DNA of 64,000 nt from Bacteroidota bacterium (GCA_947464275.1 CANHVU010000018.1:1-64000); one strand, 5' to 3'; counted from the stretch's first letter, positions 9,975 through 19,621 are shown. The notes: a model not told the origin generated them from the sequence alone. Made by a program: numbers and translations.

Positions 9975-10277
9975 ATGAAAGTTAACATTCAATCAATCCA
10001 TTTTGACGCAGACATTAAGCTACTTGATTTTATTACAAAAAAAGTAGAAAAAGCAAAAACCTTTTACGAGGGTATAGATAACGCGATGGTATATTTAAGA
10101 CTGGAAAAAGATGCACATGGCGAAAATAAAGTAGTGGAGGTAAAATTAAATATGGCCGGTCATGAAGTATTTGCAAAAGAACAAAGCAATACTTTTGAAT
10201 CTGCAGTTGATTTAGTTATTGATAAAATAAAAGCTCAAGTAAAAAAACATAAGGAAAAACTTCAAGATAAAGTATAA
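9975..10277 (+). CDS. hpf: Short ribosome hibernation-promoting factor
   Basis: 100 residues with the beta-alpha-beta-beta-beta-alpha layout of the HPF/YfiA (RaiA) family, from MKVNIQSIHFDAD to a Lys-rich final helix. It lacks the C-terminal dimerisation domain of long HPF, so it is the short form. It would bind the 30S decoding region in slow growth and help form inactive ribosomes. It sits downstream of xerC and ends before a terminator. No stress promoter specific to it was seen. Confidence 0.9.
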   Translation: MKVNIQSIHFDADIKLLDFITKKVEKAKTFYEGIDNAMVYLRLEKDAHGENKVVEVKLNMAGHEVFAKEQSNTFESAVDLVIDKIKAQVKKHKEKLQDKV

Positions 10278-10307
10278 GATAATTAACTAAATAGAAAAAT
10301 AATTAAG

Positions 10308-10335
10308 ACCAGCACCTAAAAATGCTGGTTTTTTT
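10308..10335 (+). terminator. Terminator after xerC-hpf
   Basis: A 7-bp stem, ACCAGCA with TGCTGGT (10308-10314 and 10323-10329), is followed by six further T (10330-10335). It separates hpf from the tRNA-tuf promoter. Confidence 0.85.
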
Positions 10336-10448
10336 GTTTAATAAATATATCTTGCACCCGCAAAAAAAGGGAAATAGTATTATAGAAAAACAAATAACCT
10401 TGTAATTCAATACTTACTGAGAATAAATAAAAATAATTTCAAAAATAA

Positions 10449-10479
10449 TTTGCATTTATCAATAATACCACTACTTTTG
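10449..10479 (+). promoter_or_regulatory. Bacteroidota-type promoter of the tRNA cluster
   Basis: TTTG at 10449-10452 and TACTTTTG at 10472-10479 are separated by 19 bases. This matches the phylum consensus TTTG-N17-23-TAnnTTTG exactly. Transcription would begin about 7 bases downstream (near 10486), some 80 bases before tRNA-Thr(UGU). Confidence 0.85.
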
Positions 10480-10567
10480 CAGTCCGAAAAACAAATCGGT
10501 GTTCTTAAAAAGTTAGTGATATTTGATTGTCAAAATAAAATAAACCAATATTTTATTTAAGATATAA

Positions 10568-10640
10568 GCCACTTTAGCTCAGCTGGTAGAGCAACTGATT
10601 TGTAATCAGTAGGTCGCTGGTTCGATTCCGGCAAGTGGCT
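10568..10640 (+). tRNA. tRNA-Thr (anticodon TGT)
   Basis: 73 bases fold into a full cloverleaf: acceptor GCCACTT/AAGTGGC, D-arm GCTC/GAGC, anticodon stem ACTGA/TCAGT around loop TTTGTAA, and a T-arm containing GGTTCGATTCC. Anticodon UGU reads ACA/ACG. The final T is the discriminator; no CCA is encoded. First gene after the promoter at 10449-10479. Confidence 0.97.
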
Positions 10641-10669
10641 CAATTATTATTGTAGCAATGCAATAATAA

Positions 10670-10750
10670 GGGGAGATACCAGAGCGGCCAAATGGGACGG
10701 ACTGTAAATCCGTTGAGAAATCTACGAAGGTTCGAATCCTTCTCTCCCCA
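10670..10750 (+). tRNA. tRNA-Tyr (anticodon GTA)
   Basis: 81 bases with acceptor GGGGAGA/TCTCCCC and discriminator A. The anticodon stem ACGGA/TCCGT surrounds CTGTAAA, giving anticodon GUA. A long variable arm accounts for the extra length, as expected for bacterial tRNA-Tyr. 29 bases after tRNA-Thr. Confidence 0.97.
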
Positions 10751-10762
10751 CAAATATTATAA

Positions 10763-10835
10763 GCGAGAGTAGCTCAGTTGGTAGAGCGACAGCCTTCCAA
10801 GCTGTAGGTCGCGGGTTCGAGCCTCGTCTCTCGCT
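10763..10835 (+). tRNA. tRNA-Gly (anticodon TCC)
   Basis: 73 bases with acceptor GCGAGAG/CTCTCGC, anticodon stem ACAGC/GCTGT around CTTCCAA (anticodon UCC, reading GGA/GGG) and T-arm GGGTTCGAGCC. The last base before the terminator-like hairpin downstream is the discriminator T. Confidence 0.97.
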
Positions 10836-10842
10836 CAATTAG

Positions 10843-10887
10843 AAAATTGTTTTGCCGAATGATATCGATAAGTAAAACAATTTTTTT
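10843..10887 (+). terminator. Terminator-like hairpin after tRNA-Gly
   Basis: AAAATTGTTTT (10843-10853) pairs with AAAACAATTTT (10874-10884) and runs into a T-tract ending at 10887. The loop is 20 bases and contains ATCGAT. The stem is A+T-rich, so termination may be partial; tRNA-Thr(GGU) and tuf downstream may depend on read-through or on an unrecognised promoter. Confidence 0.6.
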
Positions 10888-10998
10888 CATTTAATGGCAG
10901 TTGTAAATGTCAAGAAATGTAAAGTTTTTTAAAGTAGCTTTTGAAGTTATTTTATATGTTAAAAAGAGAGTTAAAATGAGTTTTACCTTAAGGTGAAA

Positions 10999-11027
10999 CA
11001 AATATAGAACTACAACATAATAACAAA
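10999..11027 (-). promoter_or_regulatory. Promoter-like element facing away from tuf
   Basis: On the minus strand TTTG (11027-11024) is followed after 17 bases by TATATTTG (11006-10999), a full match to the phylum promoter consensus. A transcript would start near 10992 and run towards the tRNA-Gly hairpin. No convincing protein lies there, so it may make a short RNA or be chance in A+T-rich DNA. Confidence 0.4.
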
Positions 11028-11031
11028 ACAA

Positions 11032-11103
<72 letters not shown>

Positions 11104-11174
11104 CAAAAAAAATAATAGCTCCCTAGGGGGCTTTTGGTGTATTTAAAAACAATAAAAATTAATAAATAAATAAA

Positions 11175-12362
11175 ATGGCTAAAGAAAAATTTGACCGCAG
11201 CAAACCCCATGTAAATATTGGAACTATTGGTCACGTAGATCACGGTAAAACAACATTAACTGCAGCAATTACAAAAGTATTATCTGATGCAGGTTTATCA
11301 GAAGCTCGCTCTTTCGATTCAATCGATTCAGCTCCAGAAGAAAAAGAACGTGGTATTACAATTAATACCGCTCACGTTGAATATTCAACAGCCAACCGTC
11401 ACTACGCTCACGTAGATTGTCCAGGTCACGCGGATTATGTTAAGAACATGGTTACGGGTGCTGCACAAATGGATGGTGCTATCCTAGTGGTTGCATCTAC
11501 AGATGGTCCTATGCCTCAAACTCGCGAGCATATTTTATTAGCTCGTCAGGTAGGTGTACCTCGTATCGTTGTATTCATGAACAAAGTGGATATGGTTGAT
11601 GATGCTGAATTATTAGAAATCGTAGAAATGGAAATCCGTGATTTATTAGATAAATACGAATTCCCAGGCCAAGAAATTCCAGTTATCCAAGGTTCTGCTT
11701 TAGGTGGATTAAACGGTGACGCTAAATGGGTTGCTAAAATCATGGAATTAATGGATGCAGTTGATTCATACATTCCAGTTCCTCCACGTTTAACTGAATT
11801 ACCTTTCTTAATGCCAGTTGAAGATGTATTCTCAATTACAGGTCGTGGTACAGTTGCTACAGGTCGTATTGAGCGTGGTATCATTAACTCAAGTGAAGGT
11901 GTTGAAATTATCGGTTTAGGTGCTGAGAAATTAACTTCTACAGTTACTGGTGTTGAAATGTTCCGTAAAATATTAGACAGAGGTGAAGCTGGTGATAACG
12001 TAGGTTTATTGTTACGTGGTGTTGAAAAAGAAGCTATCCGTAGAGGTATGGTTATTTGCAAGCCAGGTTCAGTAACTCCACACACTGAATTCAAAGCTGA
12101 AATTTATGTATTGTCGAAAGACGAAGGTGGACGTCACACTCCATTCTTTAACAAATACCGTCCTCAATTCTACTTCCGTACTACAGACGTAACAGGTGAA
12201 GTAGTATTACCAGAAGGAATGGAAATGATTATGCCAGGTGATAACGTTACTATTACCGTTAAATTAATCAATCCAATTGCTATGGAGAAAAACTTACGTT
12301 TTGCAATCCGTGAAGGTGGTAGAACAGTAGGTGCTGGTCAGGTAACTGAAATTTTAAAATAA
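11175..12362 (+). CDS. tuf: Elongation factor Tu
   Basis: 395 residues with the canonical three domains. The GTPase motifs are present in order: GHVDHGKT (P-loop), the RGITINTAH switch [10 protein letters not shown] (G3), NKVDM (G4) and GSAL (G5), followed by two beta-barrel domains ending ..VTEILK. It carries aminoacyl-tRNA to the ribosomal A site. Codon use is clearly optimised, with C-ending codons such as CGT and ATC more frequent than in neighbours, as expected for a highly expressed gene. There is no Shine-Dalgarno; the start lies in an A-rich stretch (AAATAAATAAA) shared base for base with rplK. It sits between tRNA-Thr and tRNA-Trp. Confidence 0.99.
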   Translation: MAKEKFDRSKPHVNIGTIGHVDHGKTTLTAAITKVLSDAGLSEARSFDSIDSAPEEKERGITINTAHVEYSTANRHYAHVDCPGHADYVKNMVTGAAQMDGAILVVASTDGPMPQTREHILLARQVGVPRIVVFMNKVDMVDDAELLEIVEMEIRDLLDKYEFPGQEIPVIQGSALGGLNGDAKWVAKIMELMDAVDSYIPVPPRLTELPFLMPVEDVFSITGRGTVATGRIERGIINSSEGVEIIGLGAEKLTSTVTGVEMFRKILDRGEAGDNVGLLLRGVEKEAIRRGMVICKPGSVTPHTEFKAEIYVLSKDEGGRHTPFFNKYRPQFYFRTTDVTGEVVLPEGMEMIMPGDNVTITVKLINPIAMEKNLRFAIREGGRTVGAGQVTEILK

Positions 12363-12376
12363 TTTTAATAAATAAA

Positions 12377-12420
12377 GATACTAAATGTTGGTTAAGGCAA
12401 CTTAGCCAACATTTGGTGTC
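12377..12420 (+). ncRNA. 20-bp GNRA-capped hairpin between tuf and tRNA-Trp
   Basis: Bases 12377-12396 pair with 12401-12420 over 20 consecutive positions (three G-U wobbles, no mismatch) around a GCAA tetraloop. No T-tract follows, so it is not a normal terminator. It starts 14 bases after the tuf stop and ends 6 bases before tRNA-Trp. A role as RNA processing site or mRNA 3'-end stabiliser is inferred. Confidence 0.8.
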
Positions 12421-12426
12421 TAAATT

Positions 12427-12497
12427 AGGAGTGTAGTTCAAGGGTAGAATGTCGGTCTCCAAAACCGCTGATGGGAGTTCGAATCTCTCCACTCCTG
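12427..12497 (+). tRNA. tRNA-Trp (anticodon CCA)
   Basis: 71 bases with acceptor AGGAGTG/CACTCCT and discriminator G, the identity base of bacterial tRNA-Trp. The anticodon stem CGGT/ACCG surrounds CTCCAAA (anticodon CCA). It lies between tuf and secE, a conserved order in Bacteroidota. Confidence 0.97.
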
Positions 12498-12543
12498 CAA
12501 AAATATAAGAGTTAACAAGCTAACTTGTAAAGCTCATCAAACT

Positions 12544-12738
12544 ATGAATAAAATTAAAGAATACGTAAAATTATCATACGATGAATTAATGAATAAGGTA
12601 ACTTGGCCTACTTGGGGTGAGTTGCAAGAAAGTACTATCATAGTTATGATTGCTGCCTTATTAATCGCATTTATAATATTCATTATGGATTTAATTAGCA
12701 ACGGTGGTTTAGGATTTTTTTACCAAATATTTAAGTAA
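12544..12738 (+). CDS. secE: Preprotein translocase subunit SecE
   Basis: 64 residues: an amphipathic N-terminal helix with the conserved KVTWPTWGEL motif, then one membrane helix (~34-52), the minimal bacterial SecE. It clamps the two halves of SecY in the inner membrane. It starts 46 bases after tRNA-Trp and is 13 bases ahead of nusG, the usual order. Confidence 0.96.
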   Translation: MNKIKEYVKLSYDELMNKVTWPTWGELQESTIIVMIAALLIAFIIFIMDLISNGGLGFFYQIFK

Positions 12739-12751
12739 TTAAATCGAGAAA

Positions 12752-13294
12752 ATGATACAAGAACAATTTAAGTGGTATGTGGCTAGAGCAATTACCGGAC
12801 AAGAAAAAAAGGTAAAAGCGCAAATTGAAGTTGAGCTCGAAAGAGCAGGTTTGAGTGTTCATGTACCTCAAATTTTAATACCTACTGAAAAAGTTTATAC
12901 TGTAAAAAATGGTAAAAAAATAGCGAAAGAAAAAGCTTATTTACCTGGTTATATATTAATTCAAGCAGAATTAGTAGGTGAAGTTGGTCATACCATTGAT
13001 TCTGTTAATGGTATTGTAGGTTTTTTAGGTGGTAAATCTACACCAGTTCCTTTGCGTCAATCAGAAGTTGCTCGTATTTTGGGTAATGTAGATGCAATTG
13101 GTGAGCAAGGTGAAGTAATGGATGAACCATTTATAGTTGGTGAAACCGTAAAAGTAATTGATGGTCCTTTTAGTGGATTTGATGGGTTGATTGAAGAAGT
13201 AAGCGAAGAGAAGAAAAAACTAAAGGTGATGGTAAAAATATTTGGTAGAAGAACTCCTTTAGAGTTAAATTTTGTTCAGGTAGAAAAAGAATAA
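12752..13294 (+). CDS. nusG: Transcription termination/antitermination factor NusG
   Basis: 180 residues: NGN domain opening with KWYVARAITGQEKKVKAQIE (~8-110) and a C-terminal KOW domain (VKVIDGPFSGFDG at ~130-142). It binds the RNA polymerase clamp and couples it to Rho or the ribosome. Standard length with no insertion. It follows secE by 13 bases and precedes the ribosomal protein genes by 95 bases. Confidence 0.98.
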   Translation: MIQEQFKWYVARAITGQEKKVKAQIEVELERAGLSVHVPQILIPTEKVYTVKNGKKIAKEKAYLPGYILIQAELVGEVGHTIDSVNGIVGFLGGKSTPVPLRQSEVARILGNVDAIGEQGEVMDEPFIVGETVKVIDGPFSGFDGLIEEVSEEKKKLKVMVKIFGRRTPLELNFVQVEKE

Positions 13295-13389
13295 AAGAAT
13301 AATTATATTTAATTTTTATAGTATTTAATGCTGCTTTCCACTGATTAAATATTTAAGGATTGGATAGGTATTATATATAAATAAATAAA

Positions 13390-13833
13390 ATGGCTAAAGA
13401 ATTAACAGGATTTGTAAAATTGCAGGTAAAAGGCGGTAGCGCTAACCCTGCACCACCAATTGGACCAGCTTTAGGTTCGAAAGGTATAAATATCATGGAG
13501 TTTTGCAAGCAATTTAATGCTCGTACCCAAGATAAAGCTGGTAAAATATTACCAGTAGTAATTTCAGTATACAGTGACAAGTCATTCGACTTCATTATTA
13601 AAACACCACCAGTAGCCTCTCAACTGCTGGAAGCTGCAAAAATCAAGGCTGGTTCGGCTGAATCTAACCGTAAAAAAGTTGGTTCAGTAACTTGGGACCA
13701 AGTTCGCGATATTGCAGCTGATAAAATGCAAGATATGAACTGCTTTAAAGTAGAATCAGCCATGAAAATGGTAGCAGGTTCAGCTCGCTCTATGGGTATT
13801 ACTGTTACGGGTGATAGTCCATTTCAAAATTAA
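13390..13833 (+). CDS. rplK: Ribosomal protein uL11
   Basis: 147 residues. N-terminal domain with the Pro-rich [19 protein letters not shown] stretch and a C-terminal rRNA-binding domain (~75-145) ending ..[11 protein letters not shown]. It shapes the GTPase-associated region of 23S rRNA. The ATG is preceded by the same AAATAAATAAA context as tuf. The 95-base gap from nusG could hold leader signals for L1 autoregulation, but I could not identify an L1 site. Confidence 0.98.
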   Translation: MAKELTGFVKLQVKGGSANPAPPIGPALGSKGINIMEFCKQFNARTQDKAGKILPVVISVYSDKSFDFIIKTPPVASQLLEAAKIKAGSAESNRKKVGSVTWDQVRDIAADKMQDMNCFKVESAMKMVAGSARSMGITVTGDSPFQN

Positions 13834-13851
13834 TTTTTAGATTGTAAAACA

Positions 13852-14550
13852 ATGGCAAGGATCAGCAAAAAAAGAAAAGAAGTACTCAAGAAAATTGAGG
13901 CAAACAAAAACTACACTTTGTCTGATGCATCTAAATTGGTGAAAGAAATTTCTTACACTAAGTTTGATTCATCGGTTGATATTGATGTACGCTTGGGAGT
14001 TGACCCTAAAAAAGCCAATCAAATGGTTCGTGGTGTGGTAAGTTTGCCACATGGTACCGGTAAAGATGTTCGTGTTTTAGCATTAGTAACTCCTGATAAG
14101 GAAGCTGAAGCTCGCGAAGCTGGTGCAGACCATGTAGGTTTGGATGAATTTATCCAAAAGATTGAGCAAGGATGGGTTGACATTGATATCATTGTAACAA
14201 TGCCTGCGGTAATGGCTAAATTAGGTAAATTAGGTAAAATTTTAGGACCTCGTAACTTAATGCCAAACCCTAAATCAGGAACAGTTACTATGGAAATTGG
14301 TAAAACTGTAAGAGAAGTAAAAGCTGGTAAAATTGATTTTAAAGTAGATAAAGAAGGAGCAATCCATACATCTATTGGTAAAACTTCGATGGAACCACAA
14401 AAATTATTCGAAAATGCAGTTGAATTAATTCAAACTATTAATAAACTAAAACCATCAGCAGCTAAAGGTACTTACTTAAAAGGCGTAAGCTTAAGTAGTA
14501 CAATGAGCCCTGGTATTTCAGTAGATACAAAATCAATTCCTGGCATTTAA
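13852..14550 (+). CDS. rplA: Ribosomal protein uL1
   Basis: 232 residues, standard bacterial L1: it opens [16 protein letters not shown] and has the internal rRNA-binding motif [20 protein letters not shown]. It forms the mobile L1 stalk and, in many bacteria, represses its own rplK-rplA message. It lies 18 bases after rplK and 20 bases before rplJ. Confidence 0.98.
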   Translation: MARISKKRKEVLKKIEANKNYTLSDASKLVKEISYTKFDSSVDIDVRLGVDPKKANQMVRGVVSLPHGTGKDVRVLALVTPDKEAEAREAGADHVGLDEFIQKIEQGWVDIDIIVTMPAVMAKLGKLGKILGPRNLMPNPKSGTVTMEIGKTVREVKAGKIDFKVDKEGAIHTSIGKTSMEPQKLFENAVELIQTINKLKPSAAKGTYLKGVSLSSTMSPGISVDTKSIPGI

Positions 14551-14570
14551 AATTTAATAAAACAACAGTT

Positions 14571-15095
14571 ATGACAAAACACGAAAAAAATGAAGTGATA
14601 GATAACTTGGCTGGTTTATTTAACGAGTACAAGAATGTTTATGTAACTAATGTAGCCAGTTTAAATGCTAAACAAACTAGCTTACTACGTGGTGAGCTTT
14701 TCAAAGCAGGTATTACCATGCAAATGGCAAAAAATACTTTAATTGAAAAAGCTATGGAACGTAGTGGAAGAGATTTTGGTAATTTAGGTGAAACTTTAGT
14801 AGGAAATACAGCATTAATGTTCTGTCACGATATGAAAGAACCTGCAAAGGTTATCAAATCGTTCCGTAAAAAGACAGAAATACCTTATTTAAAAGGTGCT
14901 GCTATTGACGCTGATATATTTATTGGCGATAACCAATTAGAAACTTTAATGGCTCTTAAAACTAAAAATGAGCTTATTGGAGAAATCATTGGAATGTTAC
15001 AAAGCCCAGCTCAAAATGTTATTAGTGCATTACAAGCTTCAGGTGGAGGTAAAATTGCAGGCTTAGTAAAAACGTTATCTGAGCGTCCTGAATAA
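14571..15095 (+). CDS. rplJ: Ribosomal protein uL10
   Basis: 174 residues: an N-terminal 23S-binding domain (VTNVASLNAKQTSLLRGELF) and a helical C-terminal tail that carries L7/L12 dimers. Only 20 bases separate it from rplA, which leaves no room for the long L10 autoregulatory leader known from E. coli; control here probably lies elsewhere. Confidence 0.97.
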   Translation: MTKHEKNEVIDNLAGLFNEYKNVYVTNVASLNAKQTSLLRGELFKAGITMQMAKNTLIEKAMERSGRDFGNLGETLVGNTALMFCHDMKEPAKVIKSFRKKTEIPYLKGAAIDADIFIGDNQLETLMALKTKNELIGEIIGMLQSPAQNVISALQASGGGKIAGLVKTLSERPE

Positions 15096-15148
15096 TTCAG
15101 ATAAAACAAATTCATTAATTTAAAAAAACAAAAATAAAAAATACAATC

Positions 15149-15520
15149 ATGGCAGATTTAAAAGCGTTCGCAGAACAATTAGTTAACCTTACAGTAAAAG
15201 ACGTTAACGAATTAGCAAAAATTTTAAAAGACGAGTACGGCATTGAGCCTGCTGCTGCAGCTGTTGCTGTTGCTGCTGCTCCTGCTGCTGCTGAAGCAGC
15301 TGCTGAACAAACATCTTTCAACGTTATATTGAAAAGTGCTGGTGCAGCTAAATTAAACGTAGTTAAAGTTGTTAAAGACTTAACTGGTTTAGGTTTAAAA
15401 GAAGCTAAAGAATTAGTTGATGGTGCACCAAAAGCAATTAAAGAAGGTGTAGACAAAACTGAAGCTGAAAGCTTAAAAGCTAAGCTTGAAGAAGCTGGTG
15501 CTGAAGTTGAAGTAAAATAA
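15149..15520 (+). CDS. rplL: Ribosomal protein bL12 (L7/L12)
   Basis: 123 residues: an N-terminal dimerisation helix, an Ala-rich hinge (~33-52) encoded by repeated GCT/GCA codons, and the C-terminal factor-binding domain ([20 protein letters not shown] and [14 protein letters not shown]). Multiple copies recruit translation GTPases. 53 bases after rplJ. It is followed by a two-hairpin element that probably lowers transcription into rpoB. Confidence 0.98.
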   Translation: MADLKAFAEQLVNLTVKDVNELAKILKDEYGIEPAAAAVAVAAAPAAAEAAAEQTSFNVILKSAGAAKLNVVKVVKDLTGLGLKEAKELVDGAPKAIKEGVDKTEAESLKAKLEEAGAEVEVK

Positions 15521-15538
15521 TTGCTTATAGCAAAATAA

Positions 15539-15609
15539 GCAGGCTTGACCCCGGCAATTTGCCGCGGGTCAATTCTGCATTATAAAAAAGCTACTTTTTT
15601 AGCTTTTTT
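15539..15609 (+). terminator. Two-hairpin attenuator/terminator between rplL and rpoB
   Basis: Hairpin 1 (15539-15578) pairs GCAG/CTGC and TTGACCC/GGGTCAA around CGGC/GCCG with one bulged C; it is unusually G+C-rich for this genome. Hairpin 2 (15584-15609) pairs AAAAAAGCTA with TAGCTTTTTT around CTTTTT and ends in a T-tract like an intrinsic terminator. rpoB lacks a clear promoter of its own in the remaining ~95 bases, so partial read-through is likely. Confidence 0.8.
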
Positions 15610-15706
15610 ATTGTCGTGATGAACGATTTTTTTTTGGTTTTATTCAACCTTAAAATGAATAACACAGTAAATTGATAGCATTTTCAATTTAAAACCAAAT
15701 ATTACA

Positions 15707-18700
15707 TTGACTAACAGAACTATAACACCCGAAGGCAGAATCACTTTCGCCAAGGTAAAACCGGTTATTGATTATCCAGATTTTTTGGATGTTCAATTAG
15801 AATCTTTTAGAGAATTTTTTCAATTAGATACTACTTCTGAAAGTAGAGCTAATGAAGGACTTTTCAAAGTGTTTCAGGAGAACTTTCCTATCAGCGATAC
15901 AAGAAACATTTTTACTTTAGAATTTTTAGATTATTTTGTTGATCCACCACGCTATTCAATTGAAGAGTGTATAGAAAGAGGATTGACTTATAGTGTTCCA
16001 TTAAAAGCCAAATTAAAATTGAGCTGTAATGATCCTGAGCACGAAGATTTCCAAACTATAGTTCAAGATGTGTACTTAGGAACAATTCCTTACATGACTC
16101 CAAGTGGTACTTTCTGTATCAATGGTGCGGAGCGTGTTATTGTTTCTCAATTACACCGTTCTCCAGGAGTGTTCTTTGGACAATCGTACCACACCAATGG
16201 AACTAAATTATACTCAGCCCGTGTTATTCCTTTTAAAGGTAGTTGGATTGAGTTTGCTACTGACGTAAATAACGTTATGTATGCATACATTGATAGAAAA
16301 AAGAAGTTTCCTGTAACTACGTTATTACGTGCTATTGGATTCGAATCTGATAAAGATATATTAAACTTATTTGACTTAGCTGAAGAAATTAAGGTGAGCA
16401 AAGCAGGTTTGAAAAAGGTATTAGGTCGCAAATTAGCAGCTCGTGTTTTAAGAACTTGGGTTGAAGATTTTGTGGATGAAGATACCGGTGAGGTTGTTTC
16501 AATTGAGCGTAACGAAGTTATTATTGAACGCGATACCACAATTGAAGATAGCCATATTGATTTGATTTTAGAAGCTGATGTTAAAAACATTATTCTTCAC
16601 AAAAATGAAAACAACCACAATGAGTTTGCTACTATTTTAAATACTTTACAAAAAGATACTTCAAATAGTGCTAAAGAGGCTCACGAACATATTTACCGTC
16701 AATTACGTAACGCAGATCCACCTGATGAAGAAACAGCACGTGGAGTTATTGAGAAATTATTCTTCTCTGATAAACGTTATGATTTGGGTGAAGTTGGTCG
16801 TTACCGTATCAATAGAAAATTAAACAAAAACGAATCTTTAGATAATCGTGTATTATCGAAAGACGATATTGTTTCAATCATAAAATACTTAATTGAGTTA
16901 TCTAATTCACGTGCAGATGTGGATGATATTGACCATTTAAGTAACAGACGTGTTAGAACTGTAGGTGAGCAATTATATTCACAATTTGGTGTTGGTTTGG
17001 CTCGTATGAGTAGAACTATTCGCGAGAGAATGAATATACGCGATAATGAGGTGTTTACGCCTCAAGATTTGATCAATGCTAAAACATTATCATCTGTTAT
17101 TAACTCATTCTTTGGTACTAACCAATTATCTCAGTTTATGGATCAAACCAATCCATTGGCAGAGATTACTCACAAAAGAAGAATGTCGGCCCTAGGTCCA
17201 GGTGGTCTTTCTCGCGAAAGAGCTGGTTTTGAGGTTCGTGACGTACATTACACCCACTATGGTCGTTTGTGTACTATTGAAACTCCTGAGGGACCAAACA
17301 TTGGATTGATTTCATCATTATGTGTTCATGCTAAAATTAACAGCATGGGCTTTATTGAAACGCCATATTTAAAAGTAGAAAACGGAACTGTTTCGGTTGG
17401 AAAACCTGTTACTTATTTAAGTGCAGAGGATGAAGAAGGAATGGTAATTGCACAATCGGATGCTAAATATAACGAAACTACAGGTGAGTTTAACGACCCT
17501 AAAGTAAAAGCTCGTTACGAAGGCGATTTCCCGATGGTGGAACCTGAAAAACTACAATTTATGGATATTGCTCCTAATCAAATTGTATCGATTGCTGCTA
17601 GTATGATTCCTTTCTTGGAACATAATGATGCGAATCGTGCGTTGATGGGATCTAACATGCAACGTCAAGCAGTTCCTTTATTACGTCCTGAAGCTCCAGT
17701 TGTTGGAACAGGATTAGAAGGTAAAATTGCTAGAGACAGTAGAAATTTATTATTAGCTGAAGGAACTGGTGTTGTTGAGTACGTGGATGGTAATGAAATT
17801 AGAATTCGTTACGAACAAACCGAATCTGATAAATTAGTTAGCTTTGGTACAGATACTAAAACGTATAAATTAACTAAGTTTTTGCGTACTAACCAAAATA
17901 CTTGTATTAACTTAAGACCAATTGTAAAAAAAGGTCAAAAAGTTACTAAAGGTAATGTTTTATGTGAAGGTTATGCAACACAAGGTGGCGAGTTAGCAAT
18001 TGGAAGAAACTTAAAAGTAGCTTTCATGCCTTGGCAAGGAAATAACTTTGAGGATGCGATTGTAATTAGCGAACGTGTTACCAAAGAAGATATTTTTACC
18101 TCAATTCACATTACTGAATACGAATTAGAAGTTCGTGATACAAAACGTGGTGAAGAAGAGTTAACCAATGATATTCCAAATGTAAGCGAAGATGCTACTC
18201 GCAACTTAGATGAAAATGGATTAATTAGAGTTGGTTGTGAAGTATTTGATGGTGATATATTAATTGGTAAAATTACTCCTAAAGGAGAAACTGAACCATC
18301 GCCAGAAGAAAAATTATTACGTGCAATTTTTGGTGATAAAGCTGGTGATGTAAAAGATGCATCATTAAAAGCTTCTCCATCTACTGCAGGTGTAGTTATT
18401 GAGAAAAAATTATTTGCTAGACTTAAAAAAGATAAAGTAGGTAAAGCAGATGATAAAACTAAGATTGCTAAATTAACTGAAGAGCATGATAAAAACATTG
18501 CTTCAATTAAATCAATTTTAGTAGATAAATTATTTACTATTTTAACTGGTAAAACTAGCCAAGGTGTAATGAATGTTTATGGTGAAGAATTGATTTCGAA
18601 AGGAACTAAATTCACTATGAAAAACTTAAGTGAAGTTGATTACACCAACGTGAATGCTAATAATTGGAGCACTGATGCTGAGAAAAACGATATGATTAAA

Positions 18701-19525
18701 CAAATCTTATCGAATTACAAAAACAGAGTTAACCAAGAACTAGCTGATTACAGACGTAAAGAGTACGCAATTAGTGTGGGTGATGAATTACCAACTGGTA
18801 TTTTAAAACTAGCTAAAGTTTATATTGCTCAAAAACGTAAGTTAAAAGTAGGTGATAAAATGGCTGGTCGCCATGGAAATAAAGGTATCGTTGCACGTAT
18901 TGTTCGTGACGAGGATTTACCATTCCAAGAAGATGGAAGACCAGTTGATATTGTGTTAAATCCATTAGGTGTACCTTCTCGTATGAACTTAGGACAGATT
19001 TACGAAACTGTGTTAGGTTGGGCAGGTATTGAATTAGGAGTTAAATTTGCTACTCCAATTTTTGATGGTGCTAACGATGATGATGTATTAGAATTTACAC
19101 GCAAAGCAGGAATTCCTGATTGGGGTAAAACTTATTTATACGATGGATTATCGGGAGAGCGTTTTGATCAACCAACTACTGTAGGTGTAATTTATATGAT
19201 TAAATTAGGTCACATGGTTGATGATAAGATGCATGCTCGTTCTATTGGACCATACTCATTAATTACACAACAACCTTTAGGTGGTAAAGCACAATTTGGA
19301 GGTCAGCGTTTTGGAGAGATGGAGGTTTGGGCTTTAGAAGCTTATGGTGCATCAAATATTTTACAAGAAATTTTAACCATTAAATCGGATGATATTATTG
19401 GTAGAGCTAAGGCTTACGAAGCAATTGTAAAAGGTGATAATTTACCACAACCTGGTATCCCTGAATCGTTCAATGTATTGTTACATGAATTAAGAGGCTT
19501 AGGTTTAGATGTAACGTTAGAATAA
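15707..19525 (+). CDS. rpoB: RNA polymerase beta subunit
   Basis: 1272 residues. The start is a TTG at 15707, giving [16 protein letters not shown], the expected N-terminus for the phylum; no ATG lies nearby in frame. The rifampicin pocket (around residue 468 on: [20 protein letters not shown]) keeps the wild-type residues equivalent to E. coli D516, H526 and S531, so no resistance change is visible. The catalytic-side motif [12 protein letters not shown] is intact, and an insert-like Lys-rich segment lies at ~905-945. Transcribed from the rpl block through the preceding two-hairpin element, followed by rpoC after 96 bases. Confidence 0.99.
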   Translation: MTNRTITPEGRITFAKVKPVIDYPDFLDVQLESFREFFQLDTTSESRANEGLFKVFQENFPISDTRNIFTLEFLDYFVDPPRYSIEECIERGLTYSVPLKAKLKLSCNDPEHEDFQTIVQDVYLGTIPYMTPSGTFCINGAERVIVSQLHRSPGVFFGQSYHTNGTKLYSARVIPFKGSWIEFATDVNNVMYAYIDRKKKFPVTTLLRAIGFESDKDILNLFDLAEEIKVSKAGLKKVLGRKLAARVLRTWVEDFVDEDTGEVVSIERNEVIIERDTTIEDSHIDLILEADVKNIILHKNENNHNEFATILNTLQKDTSNSAKEAHEHIYRQLRNADPPDEETARGVIEKLFFSDKRYDLGEVGRYRINRKLNKNESLDNRVLSKDDIVSIIKYLIELSNSRADVDDIDHLSNRRVRTVGEQLYSQFGVGLARMSRTIRERMNIRDNEVFTPQDLINAKTLSSVINSFFGTNQLSQFMDQTNPLAEITHKRRMSALGPGGLSRERAGFEVRDVHYTHYGRLCTIETPEGPNIGLISSLCVHAKINSMGFIETPYLKVENGTVSVGKPVTYLSAEDEEGMVIAQSDAKYNETTGEFNDPKVKARYEGDFPMVEPEKLQFMDIAPNQIVSIAASMIPFLEHNDANRALMGSNMQRQAVPLLRPEAPVVGTGLEGKIARDSRNLLLAEGTGVVEYVDGNEIRIRYEQTESDKLVSFGTDTKTYKLTKFLRTNQNTCINLRPIVKKGQKVTKGNVLCEGYATQGGELAIGRNLKVAFMPWQGNNFEDAIVISERVTKEDIFTSIHITEYELEVRDTKRGEEELTNDIPNVSEDATRNLDENGLIRVGCEVFDGDILIGKITPKGETEPSPEEKLLRAIFGDKAGDVKDASLKASPSTAGVVIEKKLFARLKKDKVGKADDKTKIAKLTEEHDKNIASIKSILVDKLFTILTGKTSQGVMNVYGEELISKGTKFTMKNLSEVDYTNVNANNWSTDAEKNDMIKQILSNYKNRVNQELADYRRKEYAISVGDELPTGILKLAKVYIAQKRKLKVGDKMAGRHGNKGIVARIVRDEDLPFQEDGRPVDIVLNPLGVPSRMNLGQIYETVLGWAGIELGVKFATPIFDGANDDDVLEFTRKAGIPDWGKTYLYDGLSGERFDQPTTVGVIYMIKLGHMVDDKMHARSIGPYSLITQQPLGGKAQFGGQRFGEMEVWALEAYGASNILQEILTIKSDDIIGRAKAYEAIVKGDNLPQPGIPESFNVLLHELRGLGLDVTLE

Positions 19526-19534
19526 AAAATTTAA

Positions 19535-19570
19535 TGGAATTGAGTTGACAATTTTGCTGGCTCAATTCCA
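19535..19570 (+). other. Hairpin between rpoB and rpoC
   Basis: TGGAATTGAG (19535-19544) and CTCAATTCCA (19561-19570) form a perfect 10-bp stem with a 16-base loop, 9 bases after the rpoB stop. No T-tract follows and rpoC must be co-transcribed, so an mRNA processing or stability role is more likely than termination. Confidence 0.65.
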
Positions 19571-19621
19571 TCATTTTATTTAAACTAACAATTTTCAATA
19601 AAAAAATTTCAAACGAAATAT

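Noticed and set aside
13295-13389. L1-binding leader or riboswitch before rplK
   Set aside because: No recognisable L1 site or structured aptamer could be supported by eye.
15115-15456. Ala/Ser-rich frame antisense to rplL
   Set aside because: It mirrors the Ala-rich hinge codons of rplL and has no start context or homologue pattern.
16147-16590. Open frame antisense to rpoB
   Set aside because: Shadow of a conserved gene; low-complexity Ser/Thr composition typical of antisense frames.
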